A stretch of 37,354 nucleotides of DNA, taken from positions 1-37,354 of the forward strand of contig JAJZCM010000015.1 of assembly GCA_021846045.1 (NCBI GenBank), in the 5' to 3' direction. How positions within the stretch are numbered: the first letter of the stretch is position 1; every line of letters begins with the position of its first letter. A program made the translations under genes and the position numbers. Shown in pieces: positions 18,901 to 24,418 of this stretch. Under the pieces are notes generated by a model, which saw nothing but the letters and a program-made list of their open reading frames with translations, did no database searches and had not been told where the DNA came from. The stretch is from a bacterium (lineage in GTDB: Bacteria; Elusimicrobiota; Elusimicrobia; UBA1565; UBA9628).

Positions 18901-20927
18901 AAAGGAATCGGCTTATTGGGAGCGGATGCCGTCGTCGTTAAGCCTATGGCGGAAACGCCGGCAGTGTGGGAATTCAAAGTGTGCATTACCGCATCGGATA
19001 AGTTAAATCCCGAAGCCGATTCGGCTTTGTAGAGAAGAATGTTTCCCCAGGTGATCGCGCCGCCCCAAGGAACAAGGCTTTGTCCCTTCGGAGCCTCAAA
19101 GGCCGAGAAAAGCCCGTGAAGGCCGTGAAAATCATGCCCCGTTACGACATGCCAGGCTGGGCTGAGACCCGTGTCAATCTGGGTTCCGTAGGAAAGAATC
19201 CCTTGGATTTCAGAGCCGACGGTCAATAATCCTAGGAAAAATTTGAGGTCCTGCCAAATAAAGAACTTCCAGAATTCACGGGCAAAAATGGCCGAGGCCA
19301 CGGTCTGAGTCCAACCGACGGAATCCGATGGATGTTCCGCTTCAAGCCGGCGGCGATGCTGATCCAGCGACTGGGGCAAGGTAAAAATGGTTGAGAGAAT
19401 GAAGGTGTTTAAGATCGGGCCGAGAACCAAATCCTTCATCAGTGCCTGAGTGGCGGCGGCTACGACTGGAGCAAAAATCCCACCCATCCAGGGAATACCG
19501 GAAATAAAAACAGGAAGGCTGTTGGCGCCCGCAACCAGAAGCGGCCCTATCACGGGAGCTGACAAGAGACTTAAGTGAAGAATCGCAACTCCCGGGGCCA
19601 AGGCGCCCAAAATTCCCATCGCCACCGCTGAGGCCACCGCCATGATAAGCCGCCGCCTTAGAAAAGCGAGAAGCGGCAGGGGAGCAACATGGCCGAACAT
19701 TCTCACTGCGCGGCCAAGTCCGGTCGCGAGAAAACGCGAGGCCAAGGTTTCGCCTGCGCCCGATATCGCGGTTTCGCGCAAAACGCGGCGGAAAAATTTT
19801 TCGGCGTTCTGGGTCTCTACGACTAGCCCACCCTCGGCATCGGCCAGGCTTAAGAAATCCTCGGTTGAATGGGCGAAAGTATAGCTGGCGTTTTGCCGGA
19901 AATAACCCAGGACGAAAACGTCGAACAAATGATAGGGAAAACGGACAAAAAAGCCCAGCAGGTGCTTCTGTATCTCGAAGCTTCGCTCAATCCGGCCCTT
20001 CCACCCGTCTTCATAATGCAAATTCGCCAACTTTTGGAATCCAACATGGTATTTCTGCGCGTCGAAATGTTGGAAGCGCTGGGCATTAAGCCTTTGAAGC
20101 CCTAAATAAACGGAGTCCCATTCGGCATTGGAGGAGCTTTCTTTAAGCCCGACCTTGGAAGCAAGTTTTATAACGCGCGCGCGCGGTATATGGAACTGGC
20201 GGGAAATTTGATCGATGATTTGGGAAGTCTTGGCATTCAAGGGCAGGCGGGAAAGTCCGGAGTCATACTTCAAGCCGGCGACTTTTCGGTAGCCGAGCAT
20301 ATTCTCATAGAAAATTGAAACGCCCGGAGGGCCTTTGGAAGATTTCGGAGGCAACGCCCCTCCAAAGTCGCCCGGAGGCGGCCCTAGCGGCGGCCCTCCG
20401 TCTCCAATTCTCCCCGCACCATCAAAAAGCGCGTTGCTTGCCAAGGCCGCAGACTCGGGAGACCCCGGAGAAGGCGAGTCAGCATTATCGTCATTCCGGC
20501 GACCGAGCATCGGCGAGGAAGCGCCGCTTCCGAGTTTGTTGGAAAGCGGCTGAAAGCCGGAATCCGACCGAGCGATAACGCGAGGAAGCGCCGTTTCCAG
20601 ATTCCGAAGGGGAACGGCCGGACCACCGCGAACGGACTGGACCCCGGCTTTCGTCGGGGTGACGATGGGGGAGTTAGGGACTCCTAACTCGCGTTCGCGG
20701 GAAGGGAGCACCGCGTTCGAAGGAGGAATTTCAGCGCCAAATTGAGACGCCGCAGACGGATCCAAGGATTGTTCAGGAAGAGAGATGGCGTTTCCCAGCG
20801 GATCGGAAGAGTCTTCTTTGGGGGCGTCAGCGGCTAAAACCGTGTAAAAACGGGCGCCCGGAGACAATAAGATCAAGCTGAGCGCCAAAAAGGCCGAGAG
20901 AAACCGCTTGAACTCTTTTTTTATCAT
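6933..20927 (-). CDS. Giant exported protein (4664 aa) with coiled-coil and TolC-like segments
   Basis: One uninterrupted frame encodes about 510 kDa. Visible regions in order: a signal peptide (residues 1-33); a Pro/Ser linker with a rearranged palindromic repeat (about 85-150); a hydrophobic zone with several possible membrane helices (about 425-560); charged coiled coil (about 675-780); a Gln/Asn/Ser-rich helical stretch (about 930-1850); a beta-rich part (about 1950-2270); segments resembling TolC-family outer-membrane factors (about 2380-2700 and 2720-2900, with LNVLMGRPADS, the 'L..L.G.P' signature); long Lys/Glu-rich helical repeats; and a C-terminal helix IALFFGTAAGIFAAIF followed by KKKKRRKN. 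I found no cysteine in the whole chain. The ATG overlaps the upstream PQ-loop gene as ATGA and lacks a good RBS, so translation is probably coupled. A surface or envelope-spanning role is inferred. The gene is surely real; the domain calls are tentative and function is unknown. Confidence 0.9.
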   Translation of the reverse strand: MIKKEFKRFLSAFLALSLILLSPGARFYTVLAADAPKEDSSDPLGNAISLPEQSLDPSAASQFGAEIPPSNAVLPSRERELGVPNSPIVTPTKAGVQSVRGGPAVPLRNLETALPRVIARSDSGFQPLSNKLGSGASSPMLGRRNDDNADSPSPGSPESAALASNALFDGAGRIGDGGPPLGPPPGDFGGALPPKSSKGPPGVSIFYENMLGYRKVAGLKYDSGLSRLPLNAKTSQIIDQISRQFHIPRARVIKLASKVGLKESSSNAEWDSVYLGLQRLNAQRFQHFDAQKYHVGFQKLANLHYEDGWKGRIERSFEIQKHLLGFFVRFPYHLFDVFVLGYFRQNASYTFAHSTEDFLSLADAEGGLVVETQNAEKFFRRVLRETAISGAGETLASRFLATGLGRAVRMFGHVAPLPLLAFLRRRLIMAVASAVAMGILGALAPGVAILHLSLLSAPVIGPLLVAGANSLPVFISGIPWMGGIFAPVVAAATQALMKDLVLGPILNTFILSTIFTLPQSLDQHRRRLEAEHPSDSVGWTQTVASAIFAREFWKFFIWQDLKFFLGLLTVGSEIQGILSYGTQIDTGLSPAWHVVTGHDFHGLHGLFSAFEAPKGQSLVPWGGAITWGNILLYKAESASGFNLSDAVMHTLNSHTAGVSAIGLTTTASAPNKPIPFDPDLYKKTPKERAARLKELEKSAGNFSEEMKAARAQELKLQKDLASVQKNEAALKTQNRPLTPGELRAYKAQLAKLRQAQNERYVRSKLSESRDLSRHDRNSDERLHQLKNKLKTLVPRGAEDRIGYAEDKGIRPGMLKSVLSSLDQKIGIDDKNSRADIAPVNPETQKEIESLVKEIRALRANASAQMKMRDATRKTLEVVSKARDQALNNRRNGNDMMNFIQSLSQVSAVMDFALGLREINAAENAIGGMENLLNTNIQSITQSQTLSQQNEAAAQQAESNLPQWKQETVQQTQADQTQQSQLTSDFNEASSAVQVFTAVQSVLPSVMATIASHEGVKTGSFDSEAQALESKFQLREQELGQVSQWRTNGNPNDPSAFSLREFKIILSEVQTNLQSAQNGLNELKTAPTQAWPMIIKDVPGGPGISNSMSFSEILSARKTYWQGQLHTFQQDLNSVEAMLDPNNQITVTDEFGRSHPQSLPAWEAQAGQTLSQAKTSLNPIIAKMDQLSSQITQAGGTALPQLSGLSMTQLQTTIANYGADIENVQIPNNGTPQSFQASLDLVKIASLLPQAAWLVIQGSEAQTTVTTIQSALQNTVPQAQSAMKQAVNMVQNILNDVQSDQTFVAQYPNANSNPPTNAVQALINRKENLLQNDVIAPLTAIQGGLENTLIPYQESSVQQVSQNGTYQELFSAENSLITQTQQLNDKTIPGGLISLGGNSKNAASSLQSWQNNFTNLQQTVSTNLTQVNERKDPNFNGNETVDYLKDSNYPGGGPYSLPKKTTLYTTEMDQRVKEINNQDAQLNQILTKIQTLSGGKYNLSSYQLPTNVAASQAGYNQIYSLSVTNNGNLMGLVSELKNIAGQAGFGSPINVGGGGGLAVQTGHQPSPTVSNSQQLALLALDATKILAPSAGSSANSPSISYSIARFLYSFSTVQSSQQELTTEIPQVEKFLNDATAALNKAQAQLKQDQAYVNSGGNSPPTATVYANQIAMLNSLQSVLQEGINFYNLKINQYDPGSLGTVNLLSTYYQAMANQVYGSGVTVDQGDLSAMNSMMTALQNTMSSLNSTKSQLLSWMGQLNSPYDSALRRTSEAISSIQDDTRKVLESNHLWTQSKDQLSRTDRILKADMDLVQDKQDRLTHLLDKLKDDGWDRLPNHIKQEIASLHLSDSGWGMGLNSSSGASALVIKKSSFPDFVHNILSSLSGGQNASSADIGSLAQSILSNPQNISQLIPGAQIMNLGDSEDGFYLVYQTGFGVPYGLSSTNQVTLGNVAHVMGSNLSVTAYDTYSPPETGGASNAPWGDKGIGVQVETLRKNDVNYFEAIIHHDILDVPPNMSFGSQANESRLLIFDDYAMLLMNGKLYVGLTGFGDAAAQNSANQPYYYGANAKTSIKLTPVMSLDADQQALFAKDPRQFFETANLDFTGLDPSLNQTFDIAAHGASANFYETKVGPKFDVASLLKQAGIVSKNDENPFTVDLYYANYAGTYDIAQQTLGATILKGFTIYDDAKHPLIDITNTATGELGQQYNIAIDQLSVKLPQNGIVFSAQWQMLGSADAYYAQIGKQLTKRTDVSVGYGSPFVGYNNRLSLMVNTSASLSQLWNDVTHSASNDLNGGKALKDYQKRMTGFLKPQKGQKDINQLKAVFAKDVGRRLIEQKIGTLDHDIKDLRAAGAILDNVKVVGDAGFVSGPVSNNPAELAATGGFMSGTETMVTLSKTQKELLDGKVVSLYKNGLLLQSRLVQLTKDWEENALQIVKARLAAQRAVFLSQNAASVIEKGKANARLAEALEKLSEARVRYNIMAGKNPDSPTPFDDLNLADVQNLVKEIHSFVSAPDRLKKILASLDKTSLEDRIGEDRFNIMDWISFVDQFTFGIGTQIQDLMAGQIFGVGGTLRLPFYDPSSKDKNKSYLFKKEADLREMEDIHSQYRLLANNERQEAAVWGQTAEEMTAALPRTSNELEFAFKAYRNGLISRNELRQAINLWDLNAQATVNSESLAAASGAWAKMDEAVGGKNVSDSPPFSVSDLKGAVQTAFQNSSLEALALHQEEFQALAKADNHITQKFWINLMIGADLTATGAGFLPSFGFTGFPILPIPGAHFQPGELKELQVKADKGKSAYYGALETKLKVETALQMYQDIVQAKAAQSVIAQVDQEVLPGLEQKLSQARSLGDRAKADKIQKEIFNAKLWRAQMVLTNDEAHSALNVLMGRPADSVLSIDISPEKAYQQLQGVLKDQNLVAAQKTIFAARVQVARAYQEMVDRNLKVQDVSADPISLAARTIGRLISALSAEDSGRADKVMAARLRLLMEERQKDSFDAHLANLQARSQVSLQMIDSEIQRLSAKGDSLDFAKVEKLKGDKAAIQASLLSLEGNSSVQDNSASLPANFAELRRRLIDGEEKVTRTPRLDSLPPIPAPGFDKAPAEMFMRYFYARQTLDETPINRGFLEPWIELRLKNKDTPAPDLIALAKLSQDKAERLDKIARERSAALADSELADFTENVRFLNWIQLHHGKEVGTDWADMINSVRQKTLSQSEEIWALLGLSRAQGQTMEERLRLLSNLVPEFKGTDSSGDLPYLVEEINSPAGKARIARMLGLEAFGPQNEKDIFMNQIRADVLAEHMSYQGITPIAAFGIFRGTPIFGGFLEAPDPQEIERGLTDILSNSIREQLKAQGQFKKLEIVLYTQMARVSGGMKEVQADSRLLDEAASDLKQKEWTANHNPESPKAQQDFLEARKNLVQTWEKLITQSADLKSNFISLVSELKALGRKENSSAPNPLLKNLSLGDQRVLENHGLPKNPSDRGLLGYWADRMEDPNFILRQDHYLEKWGISRQMIDSVDSVARLYSAAIRDSKDATAENFSSDERLRLLAKNDARGKRNLLMFGLEALKTEILKKDPQLAFLRQDLEEELSSSDQKRTEYSQAALDLRDAYWNAVSVSPRSEAAFKALEADRQELILAKDALIDSYFASPLKNDEFILKDGLLDNYLKAQQVFDEDLVRTLDLKEVQGNVELMRTLDALYDARKSLNRQIDFKESGRGILALDALIMLEKSRLFAERWEGRSEQSINAVALKIAQLEDKKASWLSHGSKLYPLYAETQMDKDGRRLWTVKRWLSLDEIKDRMNPKNKSKDEIVKINGRYFLEANPNVEFVGGSDAFERQKSETQNGIKGDSHVIDLAERLGRHDFVADDGKNGYSVQELFGSHGLLSQGKVLFFEAPDPKDAGRLHYRLPALAAWARSPDRYEVYVYTGKAAFPSDKFETLESLKASSMKGDFSRIYLSKKGAANLADFFDSRRRAELRAGYVELKLAGYGFMRNERGEVAEIYLNRDDFDAAKKALSDADAGLKVAQLKLIKAQQAQGESEKKEKEAEKAMLDGVRVSNEMSEKIKADTHDQYPKKDKESDKDYAQRLDEQIKKELASNGKYKGEQKYVNSLSKKLNTARDDLKLQSAVFTDAKKQVEDAFKIKRHSKTWSLYRSRDLILGFASDKTLLHAQASPVYGRSVLDDRLSSRKAAVYVRGPIYAAIMDSEGRLVDHYDSASEMEKAAKSWTLKSKTIKGEKNVFESKNQINPALRVSHYEALIDGKNYPVLLNQRYLEKSAKNVSFHLPFKKYWGVMPWRWGSLMMEVPREIVGFPAEWAGRDPRFSHYLGRVAMYKTEGGATEHHGFFRNVAGALDVLNFLPDPVTPYYDLSQFPPDLRVGQSTLMPGDSEASLSGRYKDKDIHFGAQFLERLLRYYQEDINAARLRTLAHFRGGVSEVVINEMQGRDKPYEESQKNGAVGEKALAKALSDKELGLSPNADGSGKTVFSGKPEDIWVNRTQKTVQIDAGAKEYQSDSKEARGYVDQIEKDLPARKSDLASLKKRKIEIERMRKENEALDSGSKVAADRLHEDVYGREIRVLSQQEIESRLKADRAREQVLTRQVSWWKRYIRRLEELEPALMVSFTPHAALSLKGRILSYAAKIALFFGTAAGIFAAIFKKKKRRKNVL
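20490..20665 (-). repeat. Rearranged double-hairpin repeat, copy C, inside the giant gene
   Basis: Hairpin 1 (GTCACCCCGACGAAAGCCGGGGTCCAG region, near 20637-20665) is intact. Hairpin 2 is split: GGATTCCGGCTTTC near 20554-20567 and GCCGGAATGACGA near 20488-20500 are separated by about 55 bases of other sequence. A 19-base direct repeat with one mismatch (GCGAGGAAGCGCCGCTTCC, 20513-20531 and 20580-20598) lies inside and beside the split. The frame is the same as in copies A and B (VTPTKAGVQS ... GRRNDD), so the linker grew without a frameshift. Confidence 0.65.
20671..20690. repeat. Short perfect inverted repeat beside repeat copy C
   Basis: GAGTTAGG-GACT-CCTAACTC is an 8-bp perfect stem with a 4-base loop. 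It lies a few bases from hairpin 1 of copy C in the giant gene's linker-coding region, and it may be a worn outer arm of the element or an independent palindrome. Confidence 0.5.
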
Positions 20928-22453
20928 GCGTAGCAGGAAACCGAGACAAGGCCGCCTTTAAAAACTCCTTGGATATTTTGAGTCAATCGGGGATCAGGGG
21001 CGGGCTTTGAGCCTGAGTCCGGGCGTTTAAGCGCGCGATAGGTGATGAAAGAAAACAAGAATTGCAAGACGTTCGATGCCGCGACGAGAATCAGATCGAT
21101 GTGCTGGGCCGGATTTTGCCAAGCCTGGGTTCCCCCCCAGACGACAAAACACGCGGCGATGAGGCAGAAAATTAAAACAAAGCCGGGGGCAAAACTATTC
21201 GGTTTTTCTCCTCGACGAATGGTCAGCAGATCCGGGACAAACAAGGATAAATAAAATCCTTGGACCAATATTTGGATCCCAACGCTGATTAAGGGCAATG
21301 GAATGGGCAAGAAAGACGCGATCAAAGAAGGCATGAAAGCGGCCCAGCCGAAATACATTCCAAAGCCCGCGGCGATGAGAAGAGGCGCCGTGGCCAAGGT
21401 GATTTGAAGAGAGCGGTCCGTCTTGAGACTGTTAAACCATTTTCTAATCCAAGAGCCGTCATGGGAAGGGACGCTTCCCTGCGATTTCTCTTTCGGGAGA
21501 AATTTCGCCAGCATGATTCCCACGGCCAAAACGGCGGAAACCGACAAGGACTCCGAACCCCATAAAAATTTATCAGCCGCGGTTTGGGCCGGAGCGACGA
21601 CAAGCCCAACCATAAGATTTGCCGCAATCACCCCGTAAGTTCTCCAATCGTATTTCCTATTTTTGATCAAATCGCGAAGCTCCGGAATCGCCATCACAAA
21701 ACCCGAAGCCATGCTGACCCAATACGCTCCCCGCGCAAAGAGAGGCCAAGCCGCCGCCAAAAAGGCCAAGCTCCCATGAGCCGCTGAAGCGTTATGAAGG
21801 GCCTGGGCATAAGCAGGGACCGCCACCGCCGCCGAAACGCCCACGGCGCCCGCAGCCACCGAGGATTTTTTAAGCCCCGAGCGCAAGAACCACGGGATTT
21901 TCCCGGTTGATACATCCCCCGCAGGCAACGCTTGGAAGGGAGAGTCTTCTCCGTCATAAAGCCGCCTTATCGCTTGTAAACGATGAGAAAAAAAGCCGGA
22001 AGCTGAGCTCTTATTTTTCCCGAACACGCGAGAGCCTAAGCGTCCTAAAATCGAGTTTTTCGCTTGCGTCTTGGTTTCCGACCCAAGACTTCTCTGAGCC
22101 GGCAAGCCGCTTTCACTATTGCCGCTTTCGCCTAGAGGACGGACGGCTCCGGCTTCTTCTGGAACTCTTGATTCCGTCTTCAACTGAAACGGCAAAGACC
22201 TAACCCCTTCCATCTTAACCGACGGGGTCAAGGGCGCCAAGAGAGTGGATTTAAACCCTGTCTCAGATACGTCCGGCAGAGAAGGAACCTCCGAGTTTAA
22301 GCCGCCGGAAAGAACCGGCACGGGTTCGACCGCGGAGTCCGCCTGCTGTCCGATATCCTTGGCAAGAGCTTGATAGCTCTCCCCCGGCCACAAAAGCCCT
22401 AGGCAAAGGGCAAGAATAAAGGCCAATCCCCGCTTAATTAACTTCTCTTTCAT
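20924..22453 (-). CDS. Multi-pass membrane protein with PQ-loop-like repeats and exported N-terminal linker
   Basis: I start at the ATG at 22453 (509 residues). The track's earlier start lies in the repeat-rich intergenic region and would precede the signal peptide (MKEKLIKRGLAFILALCLGL). After a Pro/Ser/Glu-rich linker (to about residue 180) come about eight hydrophobic helices. Two segments have the PQ-loop/SWEET style of a helix ending in a proline and followed by a basic loop: FVMAIPELRDLIKNRKYDW and YLSLFVPDLLTIRRGEKPNS. That fold is used by small-solute transporters and receptors, but here the canonical PQ is not kept, so the call is by resemblance. Its stop overlaps the giant gene's start, and it heads the envelope gene string. 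It may help insert or supply the giant protein. The function is inferred only from linkage. Confidence 0.6.
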   Translation of the reverse strand: MKEKLIKRGLAFILALCLGLLWPGESYQALAKDIGQQADSAVEPVPVLSGGLNSEVPSLPDVSETGFKSTLLAPLTPSVKMEGVRSLPFQLKTESRVPEEAGAVRPLGESGNSESGLPAQRSLGSETKTQAKNSILGRLGSRVFGKNKSSASGFFSHRLQAIRRLYDGEDSPFQALPAGDVSTGKIPWFLRSGLKKSSVAAGAVGVSAAVAVPAYAQALHNASAAHGSLAFLAAAWPLFARGAYWVSMASGFVMAIPELRDLIKNRKYDWRTYGVIAANLMVGLVVAPAQTAADKFLWGSESLSVSAVLAVGIMLAKFLPKEKSQGSVPSHDGSWIRKWFNSLKTDRSLQITLATAPLLIAAGFGMYFGWAAFMPSLIASFLPIPLPLISVGIQILVQGFYLSLFVPDLLTIRRGEKPNSFAPGFVLIFCLIAACFVVWGGTQAWQNPAQHIDLILVAASNVLQFLFSFITYRALKRPDSGSKPAPDPRLTQNIQGVFKGGLVSVSCYA

Positions 22454-22574
22454 ATTCCTAGGATAGGTTATTTTCATCTTCAAGACATGGGCCAAAGGTC
22501 CTAGAGAAGCCCCCGCCAAAGGACCTAGGCATTTTATGCCTTTTTTTGGTTTTTTGGGGGCCTAGGATAGATTA
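22454..22574 (-). promoter_or_regulatory. Repeat-rich leader upstream of the giant-protein operon
   Basis: This 118-bp gap, with the last codon of the epimerase gene, carries two pairs of direct repeats. One pair is CCTAGGATAGGTTA (22457-22470) and CCTAGGATAGATTA (22561-22574). The other is GCCAAAGGTCCTAG (22491-22504) and GCCAAAGGACCTAG (22515-22528). The palindrome CCTAGG occurs three times. Such spacing is compatible with operator sites or with an RNA leader structure ahead of a 20-kb gene string. I do not see a convincing -35/-10 pair. Confidence 0.4.
22527..22547 (+). terminator. Intrinsic-terminator-like hairpin facing rightward
   Basis: AGGCAT-TTT-ATGCCT followed by a run of seven T residues has the shape of a Rho-independent terminator on the + strand. 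No + strand gene lies upstream, so it would only stop antisense transcription coming from the giant gene. It may instead be part of the repeat-rich leader. Confidence 0.35.
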
Positions 22575-23465
22575 ATGCCTGTTTAAGGCAAAGTCAAGGG
22601 CTGAAGAGAGGTCTTCAAACCGGAATTTAAAACCCGCGGCTTCCAGTTTTCCAGGGAACGCCCTCTGACTAGACAAAAGAACGGCGGAAACCTCGCCTAA
22701 ACCCAAGCCGAGGGCCCAACGAGGAACGAAGGTCCAGGCCGGTCTCTTGAGCATTCCCGCAAGAAGAGACGCAAAATCGCTGTTGCGAACGGGTTGAGGA
22801 GATACCGCATTGACCGGCCCAAAAACCTGGGAATCAATCAAGAAAAGAATCATTGAGATCAAATCCTCAAGAACAATCCAGCTCATCCATTGCCGGCCGC
22901 TTCCCAAACGCCCGCCGATGCCCAGTCGAAAAGGAAACGCCAAATGCCGCAAGGCCCCGCCCTCACGGGACAAGACGATGCCCATTCGCAAGGAAATCGT
23001 CCGAACCCCTAAATTTTGGGCGATCGAAGCTTCCCGCTCCCAATCAACGCACAATTTTCCGAGAAAGTCATCTCCCGGCTTGGAAGATTCGCTCAACTCC
23101 TCATCATCACGGTCTCCATAAAAGCCGCAAGCCGAAGCGTTGATCAAGACCTTTGGTTTTTCCTTTGCCTGAGAAAGAGCCGCGACTAGGGCGCGAGTCG
23201 GAAGAATTCGGCTGTCGTAAATTTGTTTTTTTCGGCGCATATCCCAGCGCCCGTTAATAATGGACTCTCCGCATAAATTGATGACCGCGTCCGCGCCTTC
23301 AATTGCGGACTGCCATTCGCCGGAGCTTTTTCCGTCCCAAACGACCGAAGGAAATTCCTGGTAAGGCTTCCGGGATAAAACCACGACTTCATGGCCCTTG
23401 GAAAACAAAGTTTTTCGCAGTTGTCCCCCAATAAAACCCGTTCCTCCGGCAATCACGATCTTCAT
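22572..23465 (-). CDS. TIGR01777-family NAD(P)-dependent epimerase/dehydratase-like protein (YfcH-like)
   Basis: The product is 297 residues, the usual size of this family. Translation starts at the ATG at 23465, giving MKIVIAGGTGFIGGQL, the Rossmann glycine motif at the very N-terminus. Family hallmarks follow: INLCGESI, the SACGFYGDR segment with the SDR-type tyrosine region, LRMGIVLSREGG, and a C-terminal segment ending in the FRFEDLSSALDF pattern. Members are extended short-chain dehydrogenase-like proteins whose substrate is mostly unknown; some relatives act in plastid or cell-division processes. The start overlaps the stop of the upstream RDD gene as TAATG, so the two are co-translated. 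The stop codon is part of a CCTAGGATAGATTA repeat. Confidence 0.88.
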   Translation of the reverse strand: MKIVIAGGTGFIGGQLRKTLFSKGHEVVVLSRKPYQEFPSVVWDGKSSGEWQSAIEGADAVINLCGESIINGRWDMRRKKQIYDSRILPTRALVAALSQAKEKPKVLINASACGFYGDRDDEELSESSKPGDDFLGKLCVDWEREASIAQNLGVRTISLRMGIVLSREGGALRHLAFPFRLGIGGRLGSGRQWMSWIVLEDLISMILFLIDSQVFGPVNAVSPQPVRNSDFASLLAGMLKRPAWTFVPRWALGLGLGEVSAVLLSSQRAFPGKLEAAGFKFRFEDLSSALDFALNRH

Positions 23466-24283
23466 TAGCGGTGAACCCGTGGAGGAGGGCCCTCCACAAT
23501 CAGGCGCGTATGCCTTTTGTCCAGGCAAACTGCGGAAATCCAATAGACATTCGTTCCCGCGCGCATCTGAAAAAGATTGGGGTCAAACATCTGTCTTAAC
23601 GCGCCTCTAAATTCCACAGCGTTTCCGCTCGCCTCGGCCAAATCAGCCAAGGAATCGGTATAGGTTCCATGCCGGGCTTTGTAAGCGTTTTCAATTTTTG
23701 CAAGCAAATAAAGGGCATCGGCGGACTTCTTGATTTTTACTTGGTCGCCAAAACCGGATGCGGAAAAAAGCCCGTGAACCAGAAACCCGTAGATAAAAAC
23801 AAGAACGCAAACCGCGGCAACAAAAAGCATATTGGACTCCGCCCGGCTTTTTGGGCGCTCTTGAACTACGGTCGTCCCGGACATCAAATCATGAAGAGTT
23901 CTTGAGTCCGCGCGAAAAAACGCGAACCAGAAGCCGAAATTAAAAAAAACCGAGCTCAAAATTTGCCCGGCCGCCCGAATTAAGGACTGCAAAAAACCGG
24001 GATGGCGGCCGTTCCCGTCGACGACGACGATTCCCATCAGCCTCTTGCCGACCGTCCCGCCTTTGTGAACTCCGATAGACTGGTAGACCCCGTAAAGAAA
24101 TATCCAAAAAACCGAAACAAGCAGCGGCGTCAAGAAAATCGGCCAAGAATAAGAATGAGCCATCGCCCACAAACTCAGCGTCAACCCGGCCACGAAGGGG
24201 GTCAAATCCAAAACATAAGCGATAAACCGCTCGTTAATCGTCGCCGGCGTCAAAACCCGGTCTTGAGGAATCCCTTGTTCCAT
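23465..24283 (-). CDS. RDD-family membrane protein with C-terminal pilin-like segment
   Basis: This 272-residue protein has an RDD domain in residues about 15-140. Arg and Asp occur in NERFIAYVLDLTP, the basic GGTVGKRLMGI loop lies between two membrane helices, and RTLHDLMSGTTVV follows after the last helix, all typical of the family. A further helix (FVAAVCVLVFIYGFLVHGLF) precedes an external tail. In the tail, LAKIENAYKARHGTYTDSL looks like the helix-plus-loop of type IV pilin-like proteins, similar in style to the lipoprotein at 2299-2784. RDD proteins are often ion-transport or membrane-assembly factors of poorly known role. The gene is first in a two-gene unit with the epimerase. The region before the start holds palindromic repeat copy D, and no RBS is evident. 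Confidence 0.8.
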   Translation of the reverse strand: MEQGIPQDRVLTPATINERFIAYVLDLTPFVAGLTLSLWAMAHSYSWPIFLTPLLVSVFWIFLYGVYQSIGVHKGGTVGKRLMGIVVVDGNGRHPGFLQSLIRAAGQILSSVFFNFGFWFAFFRADSRTLHDLMSGTTVVQERPKSRAESNMLFVAAVCVLVFIYGFLVHGLFSASGFGDQVKIKKSADALYLLAKIENAYKARHGTYTDSLADLAEASGNAVEFRGALRQMFDPNLFQMRAGTNVYWISAVCLDKRHTRLIVEGPPPRVHR

Positions 24284-24297
24284 AACTGTTCGCTTCT

Positions 24298-24393
24298 GTA
24301 ACTACTCGCGTCACCCCGACGAAAGTCGGGGTCCAGAGCAACAATTTTCTGGATTCCGGCTTTCGCCGGAATGACGAACCTGAGCAGTTACTT
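24298..24393 (+). repeat. 96-bp double-hairpin repeat, copy D, intergenic
   Basis: GTAACTACTCGCG-TCACCCC... to ...GAGCAGTTACTT is the same length and nearly the same sequence as copy A, with both hairpins perfect. It lies between the divergent RDD and ACT-protein genes. GCTTCT occurs directly before it (24292-24297) and directly after it (24394-24399), so a 6-bp target duplication is possible. Confidence 0.85.
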
Positions 24394-24402
24394 GCTTCTT
24401 AA

Positions 24403-24411
24403 TGATAGAAT
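24403..24411 (+). promoter_or_regulatory. Extended -10 element for the ACT-domain gene
   Basis: TG-A-TAGAAT ends seven bases before the ATG at 24419 and no Shine-Dalgarno lies between. Transcription would begin at or next to the start codon, so the mRNA may be leaderless. No good -35 is seen. Confidence 0.4.
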
Positions 24412-24418
24412 AAAAATT

